Assembly: GCA_009991595.1 (NCBI GenBank) | Contig: JAACVK010000039.1 | Span: forward strand, 1 to 59,629 | Direction of reading: 5' to 3' | DNA: 59,629 nucleotides | Source of the DNA: a bacterium | GTDB taxonomy: Bacteria; Bdellovibrionota; UBA2428 | Position numbers and translations under genes: made by a program | Notes under the pieces: model-generated | The model's input: the letters and a program-made list of their open reading frames with translations, nothing else | Database searches by the model: none | What the model was told of the DNA's origin: nothing | Shown: piece by piece, positions 42,904 to 50,497 of the stretch | Layout of the letters: each line of letters opens with the position of its first letter | Numbering within the stretch: the stretch's first letter is position 1

Positions 42904-43767
42904 TCAGACTCTAATTTTTATAATTTTCAGGATAACCAGAAAGCCGATGACCTCTAGCGCAATAACAGCTGCTAGAATTACAAAGCCAGGACCCGTGGTA
43001 AAAAGCGGCTTGGTCATAACAGGATCAATAACATAGAGCATTCCACCTATAACCCAAGGTAGGGCTGCAACAATCACAGCAGAGGTCATACCCTGTGCCG
43101 TCATTGCCGAAATTTTCGACTGCAATTTAAACCGTTCTCGAATCGTATTAGCAATAGTCTCAAAAGTTTCCGCCAAATTTCCGCCGGTCTCTCTCAAGAT
43201 ATTGACGCTTGTAACAAACATGTTCACATCTTCTGTAGGAATTCGCTTTGCCAAGTTATCAAAGGCTTTCTCTAAAGGTAAACCTACTTTGTTTTCAGAT
43301 AGAACCAAATTGTACTCCTGACTAATTGGAGCAGGCATTTCTTCAACAACAATCTGGAGAGTTTGTGGTACGTTTAGTCCGGACTTCAATCCATTTGTCA
43401 TTAGAATAAGTGCATCTAACATTTGTTCGGTGAACATTTTAATACGCTTTTCTCGAACTAGTTTAGTCAAATAAATTAAAGGAATCCTCTTAGAGAACCA
43501 AAAGGCCAAAATAAATCCAATGATGGAAAGAGGCACGGTTGGCCAAAAAACAAAAAAGACAAAAGCCCCTAGCCCACCAGAAACAAGTAAAATTTCATTG
43601 AGAACTCTTTCAGGAGTTTTATCTACGAACAACTCGTCATACATAGCCCTGGTTTCATCTCGAACCAGAAGAACCTTTCCCCATATTTTTTTATACCAAT
43701 ACTCATAAGACAAATAGAGAGAGAAGAAAAAAGCCAAGGCTGACCCAAGGTAAATAAATAAGTTCAT
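42904..43767 (-). CDS. tadB: Tad pilus inner-membrane platform protein TadB
   Basis: 287 residues of the type II secretion F family: N-terminal helix, two helices near 65-100, GLNVPQTLQIVVEEMPAPISQEY and LRETGGNLAETFETIANTIRER in the cytoplasmic domain, and two C-terminal helices. The pair TadB/TadC is usual; only this one is present. It overlaps the TadZ-TadA fusion gene by 4 bases. It anchors the assembly motor for Flp pili. Confidence 0.85.
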   Translation of the reverse strand: MNLFIYLGSALAFFFSLYLSYEYWYKKIWGKVLLVRDETRAMYDELFVDKTPERVLNEILLVSGGLGAFVFFVFWPTVPLSIIGFILAFWFSKRIPLIYLTKLVREKRIKMFTEQMLDALILMTNGLKSGLNVPQTLQIVVEEMPAPISQEYNLVLSENKVGLPLEKAFDNLAKRIPTEDVNMFVTSVNILRETGGNLAETFETIANTIRERFKLQSKISAMTAQGMTSAVIVAALPWVIGGMLYVIDPVMTKPLFTTGPGFVILAAVIALEVIGFLVILKIIKIRV

Positions 43768-45983
43768 GCTGCTTTAAACAATCCTCTAGGCACTTTGATT
43801 CCAAGAGCTTCAATTTTTTCAATGAACTTAGGAACAAAGCCAGTGGCAACATGTTTACCAATTACTTTTCGATTAGAATCAAGACCCTCTTGTTTAAAAA
43901 TAAAGATGTCTTGAGTGGTGATAACCTCTCCCTGCATCCCTATCACTTCTGTAATATGAGTTACTTTTCTACTTCCATCTGAAAGCCGCGATTGCTGAAC
44001 AATCAACTGAACAGCACTAGCGAGCTGCTCACGAATCGCCTTAACGGGCAAATCCATACCGGCCATCATCACCAGAGTTTCTAACCTCGACACCGCATCA
44101 CGAGGAGTGTTCGCGTGAACGGTTGCCATGGACCCATCGTGACCAGTATTCATGGCCTGCAACATATCCAACGCCTCACCGGCTCGCACCTCACCCACAA
44201 TAATACGATCGGGCTTCATCCGAAGTGTTTGACGAACTAAATCCCGAATTGTAACAGCTCCAGCCCCCTCCATGTTGGCAGGCCGAGTTTCCAATCGACC
44301 GACATGCTCCTGAGGAAAGCTTAATTCCGCAGCATCCTCGACCGTTAAAATTCTTTCTGTAGAGGGAATAAAGGACCCCAGAACATTAAGTAGAGTCGTT
44401 TTACCAGAGCCAGTGCCACCACTTACGATTAAATTCAGTCCGGCCTCAACACAAGACCTCAGAAAATCTGAAATCTCAGGAGTGAAACTGCCAAACTTAA
44501 CTAAGTCTTCTGGCCCCATCCTTTTACTAGGAAACTTACGAATGGTAACCATCGGGCCATCAATAGAAAGAGGAGGAATAATTGCATGAACACGACTTCC
44601 ATCAGCAAGTCGCGCATCACAATAAGGTGTCTGTTCGTCAATTCGTCGCCCAATCGGCGTTACAATACGCTCAATGGTCGACATAAGTTGGGTATTACTT
44701 GAAAAAATAACCTTAGACTTTGAGTTTTTACCAGCTCGTTCAATATAAATTAAATCGGCTCGATTAACCATGATTTCAGTTACAGATTCATCTTTAAGCA
44801 AGTCTTCCAATGGCCCTAAGCCGATCGCTTCATCTAAAATCTCTTTGGTCAACTGAGCCTGCTCACTACGAGTCTTCCAAGGGTGATCTTCGTTATTAAG
44901 GACCTCTGTAACCACAGTTCTCGCTCTAGCTCTCAACTCGGCTTTCTTTGCCTCATCCATAGTTCGATTAAGCTGATCCTTCTTTAAATCCATTTTATCT
45001 ACAAGCTGTGCATGTATTCTGAGCTTAAAGATACTCCGCGGGTCTGTGGGCTCGCGCCCCATCTTACCTCGACCGGAGTCGCCAGAACCCGAAGAGTCGG
45101 AACCAGCTTCTACACCTGTCGAGGCTTTCACGGCAGCCTTGCGCACAGGTCGATTCACGCTTGCCAACTGAGCCAACATCCCCTGCTCAATTAACATTCT
45201 GCTAATCGCATAAAAGCTCTTCGCAGTCGGAGATTGTCCCGCAGATAAAACGATTGGCTTGGCTTGTAATAGAGCTCTCGTTGAATTGACTTGATCTTCT
45301 GGAACAACGCCCACTACTTGACGCCTAAAGCTTTGCTGTAAAAACTGTGCATTGTAGGCACTGTTTGCAACGGCTCTATTTAAAATAAGTTTGGTCGTTT
45401 CTAAGGGATAGTGATGGGACTGAAGCTTATCCAGTATTCTTTTGGTTTGATTAAGAACAATGATATCTGGGTTCGTAACGACCAAAATGACAGTGGCCAT
45501 ATCCAAGATTTTTAAAGTTTGTTCTTCGATTCGATTTCCGCAGTCCACAATACACACAGAATAGTTTCGCCTTAAAAAGTTAAAGGCCATTTCCATCTTC
45601 TCTACATCGGTTTCTAGAATTCTCTCCGGATTGTTCAATAGCTGTAGAGTATGCAATTGTGCATTCTGTATAGGGGTTTCAAATGGAGTCAAATAAGCTT
45701 TGAGTTTTGCTGCATCAGAAACCTTCCCAGCCAAAACATCATCACCGTAACCACGCACCTTTTTGATACCTAAAATTAAGTTAATATCCCCAGTGCTCAT
45801 TGGATCGGCATCAATCAAGGCCGGTGTATTTTTTGCATCCATAGCCATGGCAAGGCCAAGATTCACGGCAAAAACGGATTTTCCAACTCCACCCTTGCCA
45901 CCAATGACGGCAACAATATGTCCTCGTTTAGAAGCTTGTCCTGGAGCCTTTTTCGTTGGTGATTTGTCGGGAGGTGCTGCCAT
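43764..45983 (-). CDS. TadZ-TadA fusion: MinD/ParA-like ATPase joined to CpaF-type assembly ATPase
   Basis: 739 residues. Residues about 20-260 form a MinD/ParA-like domain (AVIGGKGGVGKSVFAVNLGL deviant Walker A, ALIDADPMSTGDINLILG, IVDCGN), as in TadZ/CpaE, which places the pilus at a pole. A Ser/Gly-rich linker (about 285-310) leads to a TadA/CpaF ATPase: EIMVNRADLIYIER, VSGGTGSGKTTLLNVLG (Walker A), RIIVGEVRAGEALDMLQAMNTGHDGSMATVHAN (Walker B and His box). These are normally separate proteins. No frameshift is evident; the frame is continuous. Confidence 0.9.
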   Translation of the reverse strand: MAAPPDKSPTKKAPGQASKRGHIVAVIGGKGGVGKSVFAVNLGLAMAMDAKNTPALIDADPMSTGDINLILGIKKVRGYGDDVLAGKVSDAAKLKAYLTPFETPIQNAQLHTLQLLNNPERILETDVEKMEMAFNFLRRNYSVCIVDCGNRIEEQTLKILDMATVILVVTNPDIIVLNQTKRILDKLQSHHYPLETTKLILNRAVANSAYNAQFLQQSFRRQVVGVVPEDQVNSTRALLQAKPIVLSAGQSPTAKSFYAISRMLIEQGMLAQLASVNRPVRKAAVKASTGVEAGSDSSGSGDSGRGKMGREPTDPRSIFKLRIHAQLVDKMDLKKDQLNRTMDEAKKAELRARARTVVTEVLNNEDHPWKTRSEQAQLTKEILDEAIGLGPLEDLLKDESVTEIMVNRADLIYIERAGKNSKSKVIFSSNTQLMSTIERIVTPIGRRIDEQTPYCDARLADGSRVHAIIPPLSIDGPMVTIRKFPSKRMGPEDLVKFGSFTPEISDFLRSCVEAGLNLIVSGGTGSGKTTLLNVLGSFIPSTERILTVEDAAELSFPQEHVGRLETRPANMEGAGAVTIRDLVRQTLRMKPDRIIVGEVRAGEALDMLQAMNTGHDGSMATVHANTPRDAVSRLETLVMMAGMDLPVKAIREQLASAVQLIVQQSRLSDGSRKVTHITEVIGMQGEVITTQDIFIFKQEGLDSNRKVIGKHVATGFVPKFIEKIEALGIKVPRGLFKAA

Positions 45984-45991
45984 AATAACTA

Positions 45992-47647
45992 CTACCTCCT
46001 CAACCGAAACTTTCTTTTCAACGACTGAGAACCTTCGCTTGCGCTTCTCACTCGAGTTGGTGTTACAAAAACTATAAACTGTGATTTATTATCGTCAAAA
46101 GTATGCGCGCGACCTAAATCAAAGAGATTGAAATTGCTAGTTACGCTTTGACCACCCGTTGTTGTCGATGTTGAGTTACCACCTGGATCTCGAACAACCG
46201 AAACGGTTCTTCGCTCTGCAATCAACCCCCCCAAAGCAGCACTTTCTCCATTACCAACCACAACACTGGTTCTAACAAAGTTTGACAAAACAGGACTAGC
46301 TCCAGTGGTATCAGGAGCGCTTTGTCTCTCTGACTGTTGAGAAGTGATATCCAAATTAATTTTATCGGTTCCAGGCACTGACTTCGCTCGCAAAATTACA
46401 AATGTTTCCACTCGCTGCATTTGAAAGCTAGGAGGATTATTGGCATCACCAGGCACCTGGAAAGGAACCTCTAAAGTTTCCCTTAACTCACTTTCTGGCG
46501 GAGCATCACCCCCAGAAGTTGCATCCTCACCGTCGCGCACTAAAAGAGTCGCCGACTTCAAGATTCTTGCGTGACCATGATTGGCCGCAGTTTCAAGCTT
46601 AGGAAACAAATCTGTTAAAATAGCCACAAAGTTAGTTAGAAACTTACCCGTATCTGAAGAGTATGTAGTTTCACCATTAAGATTCACCCCGGGAGACCAT
46701 CTAAAATCAAAAGACTTTAAATAACTTTTTGTCATTGTAACAAAATCAACTCTTACGTTCAAAATCGGATCTGGCTCCAATGGCTGTCCGGCTCTGATTC
46801 GAACCATGTTCACACACTCACCAAGCCCCTGAAAAGAAGGCACTTTTATTTTACCGGGATCTAAATCATATTGCTCTTGAACAAAGGCTTGGCAAGTCTT
46901 GATCGCAATCTCACGATCAATCAACTTATCAACTGCGCCCTCAAGGAAGAAACGTCCATTTCTAGACTTAACAAAAATATTTCTAGGCTTGTTTTTACCA
47001 CCAGCAATTTCTTCTTCCATTTTCTCAGCCAACAAGCGTGTTGTGACTGGTGAAATCTCCAAAAGATTAACGACAGGCTCTTTCTCGCCCTTGAACTGGT
47101 TGTAGACTGTTAGAACTCGCCTCATGTCTTTAGGAACTAAGATTTTTCCATCAAAAACAACTTTATCACCGACCACTCTTATATCTAATCCCTCTACGTT
47201 ACCGACTAAGGACTGAGCCTGTTGCATTAAATCCAAGAGGTCCTTCGTTGTAACGGTAAGGCGAACTACTTTTTGTAACTTCCCACGCTTTCCTTCTCCA
47301 TCTTTGGCGTAATAAAGAAGTTGGGTATTTCCAGTCTTTGTTCCGGCCGCAACCTCATACTTACCCTTACCCAGCGGCCTTGCTCCTCGAATGAAACCAT
47401 CTCGGGTAATGACCATCTCTACTTGTTCAGCGGGAATATCAGAAATGTCCACGATGTTGGTTCCGTTTGTAACCATAAAGACATCATCAAAACCCACTTC
47501 TGGCTTTAAATTTTCTTGTTTCCTCAGAACGTCGGGAGCCGTCGTATCAGCTATCGAGCCTTCTTTAACAATGGGCGCCTCTTCTTGAGCAGAACTCAAA
47601 ATAGAAAACGCCAACAGAGAAAAAAGTAGCAAATATTTATTTAACAA
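45992..47647 (-). CDS. cpaC: Outer-membrane secretin CpaC/RcpA
   Basis: 551 residues with signal peptide (MLNKYLLLFSLLAFSILSSA). N-terminal pilus-specific and BON-like part, then a secretin domain (RILKSATLLVRDGEDA, VVVGNGESAALGGLI, KSQFIVFVTPTRV). It forms the outer-membrane pore for Flp pili. The start overlaps the end of the CpaB-type gene by 11 bases and the stop lies 8 bases before the fusion ATPase gene. Confidence 0.88.
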   Translation of the reverse strand: MLNKYLLLFSLLAFSILSSAQEEAPIVKEGSIADTTAPDVLRKQENLKPEVGFDDVFMVTNGTNIVDISDIPAEQVEMVITRDGFIRGARPLGKGKYEVAAGTKTGNTQLLYYAKDGEGKRGKLQKVVRLTVTTKDLLDLMQQAQSLVGNVEGLDIRVVGDKVVFDGKILVPKDMRRVLTVYNQFKGEKEPVVNLLEISPVTTRLLAEKMEEEIAGGKNKPRNIFVKSRNGRFFLEGAVDKLIDREIAIKTCQAFVQEQYDLDPGKIKVPSFQGLGECVNMVRIRAGQPLEPDPILNVRVDFVTMTKSYLKSFDFRWSPGVNLNGETTYSSDTGKFLTNFVAILTDLFPKLETAANHGHARILKSATLLVRDGEDATSGGDAPPESELRETLEVPFQVPGDANNPPSFQMQRVETFVILRAKSVPGTDKINLDITSQQSERQSAPDTTGASPVLSNFVRTSVVVGNGESAALGGLIAERRTVSVVRDPGGNSTSTTTGGQSVTSNFNLFDLGRAHTFDDNKSQFIVFVTPTRVRSASEGSQSLKRKFRLRR

Positions 47648-48551
47648 GCGTACCCCCTCCTTGTAGCCAAGGGTTCTTTGGAGGCGGTGGAGCTGGTCGA
47701 ACGGCCGCAGGTGTTCTCACTTGCCTTGCTAAACGATCTGCAATCGCCTTTTTTGAATTCTCGCCTAGCACTTCATCAACATTGATCGTGCTTAAGTTCG
47801 CCGGTAATTGGTCGACCGGATTTCTCAACGTTAAAAACAAACGGCTTGTCTCTTGAGTGTAAATAAGGACCTGAGCTTGCGCGGGCGTTACTTCAACCGT
47901 AACCGTTGCAAACGAACGATCTGCTCTTAGATTAATGGATTTATATTCGCCCGTTATCGCGTCTTGCTCAAACACAGTCGGACTATTATTTTGAACCAAC
48001 TCTCCCACAGCTAAAACGTGAACATTCTGTAAGAGTGTTTTTACTTCCGAAGCACGACCGTCAGCTTGATTATAATCAATCTTTGCAATGACATCGACTC
48101 GGTCACCTGGCTTCAGTAATTTTGTTACTCCGGTTTCTTCGTCAATGGCTATAGAGAGAGCGCGCTTTGATAAGCCAACTTGAGAAGATAGACCCGTCTG
48201 AGGGCCTCTAGAAATTATTTTAGTAGAAAGGATTTGTTCACCTTTGCGAAGAGGAGAAAGTGCAACTTTTCCTGCGACGTCGTAAAAGGCTTTCTGTTCT
48301 CCGCCATTCTCTTTAGGAGGAACTATAATAGCGCCTGGCTGAACAAATTTTGAAGGAATGCTAGCAACAGTGAGCGAATCCTCTTCAATCATTCTCATTT
48401 CATTAATGTCACGCTTGGCAACAACAACCATTCGCTTGTTACCAAACTCTTTTTCGACCGCTGCGCGTTCTTGAGAAACATAAACCATAACCAAAGCCAT
48501 ACCGATCAACGCAAAAACAACGCTGACTAAAAATGCTTTGGACTGATTCAA
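47637..48551 (-). CDS. cpaB: Flp pilus assembly protein CpaB/RcpC
   Basis: 304 residues: N-terminal membrane helix (FLVSVVFALIGMALVMVYV), then an SAF-type domain (VVAKRDINEMRMIEEDSL, ILSTKI) and the CpaB core (SKRALSIAIDEETGVTKLLKPGDRVDVIA). Acts in the periplasm next to the secretin. The C-terminus is Pro-rich (RPAPPPPKNPW). Member of the continuous minus-strand Tad unit. Confidence 0.88.
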   Translation of the reverse strand: MNQSKAFLVSVVFALIGMALVMVYVSQERAAVEKEFGNKRMVVVAKRDINEMRMIEEDSLTVASIPSKFVQPGAIIVPPKENGGEQKAFYDVAGKVALSPLRKGEQILSTKIISRGPQTGLSSQVGLSKRALSIAIDEETGVTKLLKPGDRVDVIAKIDYNQADGRASEVKTLLQNVHVLAVGELVQNNSPTVFEQDAITGEYKSINLRADRSFATVTVEVTPAQAQVLIYTQETSRLFLTLRNPVDQLPANLSTINVDEVLGENSKKAIADRLARQVRTPAAVRPAPPPPKNPWLQGGGTLVK

Positions 48552-48595
48552 GGTTTCCTCCTACCTATAGGTATCGGCTTAAAGAAATTAAAGCT

Positions 48596-49027
48596 TTACC
48601 GTCCATCACAAGAACTCCCAGGATTGCGATAGACAGAAATTCTTGTTGAAAAATCGAGGCTTAAAGTAGACGCGATGCCATAAATTGGCAAAAAGTCCAC
48701 GGAATACGCCGCCTCCGTTGGAAAGACGCTAAAACAATTGTTGCCACTAGAGATGGCCGCATTCGCTCCACTCGGCACCACGGTTGCTCTGGAAGCAGGA
48801 GCGCGCCCAAGCACCAAACCAGGCCCTTCCTCTGGAGGAGTAATGAGTGAGCCAGAGTTAGCAATCTTGGCAAAAGCCATGTTTCTAGCTGCCTCTTGAA
48901 CCTTCACTGCGTTACTCATTACTTCGAACAAAGCCAGCGAAGCCGTGAAAATCATAATAAAAAGGAAAAAACTTGGTAGCATTTCCACCACAGCTTGTCC
49001 CTTATCTGACTGAAGCCTTTTCAACAC
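48596..49027 (-). CDS. TadE-like minor pilin
   Basis: 143 residues with a short basic leader and SDKGQAVVEMLPSFFLFIMIF: the G-Q-x-x-x-E prepilin cleavage pattern followed by the hydrophobic stalk helix. The rest is periplasmic with two Cys (NNCFSV, SSCDG) that could pair. Overlaps the preceding TadE-like gene by 7 bases. Likely a pseudopilin that primes or supports Flp fibre assembly. Confidence 0.78.
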   Translation of the reverse strand: MLKRLQSDKGQAVVEMLPSFFLFIMIFTASLALFEVMSNAVKVQEAARNMAFAKIANSGSLITPPEEGPGLVLGRAPASRATVVPSGANAAISSGNNCFSVFPTEAAYSVDFLPIYGIASTLSLDFSTRISVYRNPGSSCDGR

Positions 49028-49611
49028 CCAGTGTCCTCCATCCCAAAAGAATTATGAAGACTGCCACCTGAAGCATGGAGACTAAAAAAGGCTCTAAAAA
49101 AATCAAGACACTCGTTTCGATTGGGCTCTCGACCTAGGTAACTCACAACTTCCATATCTAAAGTTTGCAAGGCCCCTCTCATAGAAGGGCCAATAGGTAA
49201 GCTAACAAAGGGAACTTTAAAACGAATCACAACTCCTCGAGTCCCACTACTACCTTCGGTGGGATAACCTGATTCGGGCGGTGTAGCCCCTGGAGTTGGA
49301 ACAATGTTTCCCACAATATCCGTAGCAAGAACTCTTCCGCCTGTTTTGTAGACGAAACCACTGGACTCCAAATTATTATCCATTCCAGGAATATATTGCC
49401 TCAATGTTTGAACAGCTCTGGATCTTTGATCCGCTGGCGTAGAGCCCGCTGCCTGGAGCGCTCGAGCCCCCATGAAAGCCACATAAGAAAAGTATTGATG
49501 CAATGAAAAGGCCATTACCGCATTAAAGGTAATCGAAAGCATCGAGACAAAAAGTACCATCACGAGCGCTAGCTCTAAAGCACTTTGCCCACGACGGCGA
49601 TCCTTTCTCAT
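49021..49611 (-). CDS. TadE/TadG-like pilin-like protein
   Basis: 196 residues; MRKDRRRGQSALELALVMVL shows the prepilin leader, G-Q cleavage and Glu5, then a hydrophobic helix. The periplasmic part (about 40-196) is diverged and ends with a Cys pair (NECLDFF, EDTGC). It follows the third Flp-like gene directly (no gap). Function in minor-pilin complex inferred from family. Confidence 0.78.
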   Translation of the reverse strand: MRKDRRRGQSALELALVMVLFVSMLSITFNAVMAFSLHQYFSYVAFMGARALQAAGSTPADQRSRAVQTLRQYIPGMDNNLESSGFVYKTGGRVLATDIVGNIVPTPGATPPESGYPTEGSSGTRGVVIRFKVPFVSLPIGPSMRGALQTLDMEVVSYLGREPNRNECLDFFRAFFSLHASGGSLHNSFGMEDTGC

Positions 49612-49875
49612 CTACTTAACCTCTACCCTCTTATTTTGATTCACATAATAGTTTTGAATAGAAGGGCTTGGCACAACAGGTTGTGGATTTCCGCGCATTG
49701 CTCGCTTCTCAATGTATTCTTCTTTTGCAACCCTTAATCCATCAGCAACTTTTGGAGAAAGCAAATTATTGAAAAGCCAAACTGTAGTAGCAATAACTAC
49801 CAACAGAAGTAAATACTCAACGGCTGACTGACCGCTAAGACTACGCTTATCTGTAGGTTTAGTTACATCCAGCAC
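49612..49875 (-). CDS. Flp-type pilin-like protein 3
   Basis: 87 residues from GTG 49875, which overlaps the preceding pilin gene; a longer frame to 49929 would lie wholly within that gene. Leader then SGQSAVEYLLLLVVIATTVWLF with G-Q cleavage and Glu5. The tail (about 45 residues after the helix) is longer than in classical Flp and ends in charged residues. Probably a variant or minor pilin. Confidence 0.72.
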   Translation of the reverse strand: MLDVTKPTDKRSLSGQSAVEYLLLLVVIATTVWLFNNLLSPKVADGLRVAKEEYIEKRAMRGNPQPVVPSPSIQNYYVNQNKRVEVK

Positions 49876-50119
49876 GTCCCGTCCCCCCCGTGGACATACA
49901 CCTTTCCATTTTCTCTGGAAGCTGCTCAAGGCCAGGTCGGAAGACGTTCTGCACTATGAAATTCACGAAAGCAACAGTCACCGTAGACAACACGGCAACC
50001 AAAACCAAATACTCAGTAACAGCTTGGCCACGCTTTTTCAGTTGGCGCAGATTAAGCCTTGAAATCTTCAAAATCCGCTTATGGGATTTTTTCGCCAATG
50101 GCGCTGTTGATTTGTCCAA
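49859..50119 (-). CDS. Flp-type pilin-like protein 2
   Basis: 86 residues with a long basic leader of about 30 residues, then RGQAVTEYLVLVAVLSTVTVAF (G-Q cleavage, Glu5). Ends with two Cys (ERCMSTGG...GC). Its start overlaps the first pilin gene by 41 bases. A long leader is typical of type IVb prepilins. Whether it is a structural or minor pilin cannot be told. Confidence 0.72.
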   Translation of the reverse strand: MDKSTAPLAKKSHKRILKISRLNLRQLKKRGQAVTEYLVLVAVLSTVTVAFVNFIVQNVFRPGLEQLPEKMERCMSTGGTGRAGCN

Positions 50120-50267
50120 ACAACGTATCAGTGGCTGTTTTAAGACCTTCTTTTAGACGGTCACCAAACAAGAACACTGCCCCCACGATCACGACAATAA
50201 TAAGGATGTATTCAACGGATGTTTGTCCCTTGCGTTCTTTTAAACGCTTTAGAAGCTTGTTTTTCAT
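50079..50267 (-). CDS. flp: Flp pilin 1 (probable major pilin)
   Basis: 62 residues, the usual Flp size: a basic leader MKNKLLKRLKERK, G-Q cleavage in RKGQTSVEYILIIVVIVGAVFLFGDRL, then an amphipathic stretch. First gene of the Tad unit, with GGAGAG-like sequence before the ATG. The prepilin peptidase TadV is not encoded here and must be supplied from elsewhere. Confidence 0.82.
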   Translation of the reverse strand: MKNKLLKRLKERKGQTSVEYILIIVVIVGAVFLFGDRLKEGLKTATDTLFGQINSAIGEKIP

Positions 50268-50400
50268 AGCTTTATCTCTCCTATTTAAATAAATTCAGCT
50301 CTTACACAACTCATCGGCTAAAAAAGGCCAATCCCTTAAATTCTTGCCACTTCTTCATTGTAGTTTTTTCAACTCACCGCAGAAAGTGAAGATTTCGTTA

Positions 50401-50497
50401 AGGGCGCCTAGCGACTTTTTCCATACCCCCCGCTACCTTTTTCCACCTATTTTGGAAAAAGGTAGCGGGGGGTATGGAAAAAGTCGCTAGGCGCCCT
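50401..50497. repeat. 45-bp perfect inverted repeat with 7-base loop
   Basis: Arms 50401-50445 and 50453-50497 are exact reverse complements; the loop is CCTATTT. Each arm holds two related units, (TAGCGACTTTTTCCATACCC and CGCTACCTTTTTCCA), so the arm is itself an imperfect direct repeat. The right arm ends in the TAG stop of the metallopeptidase gene and the left arm is about 130 bases upstream of the pilin gene. No T tract follows on either strand. Could be a terminator, a mobile MITE-like element or a processing/attenuation structure. Confidence 0.9.

Noticed and set aside
48770-48795. CGGCAC-N5-TTGCT resembling a sigma-54 promoter
   Set aside because: It lies inside the TadE-like coding sequence, in antisense orientation, with no gene placed to use it and a changed first base.
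50401-50497. Ordinary rho-independent terminator
   Set aside because: The stem is far longer than usual terminators and no T tract follows on either strand; kept as a repeat instead.
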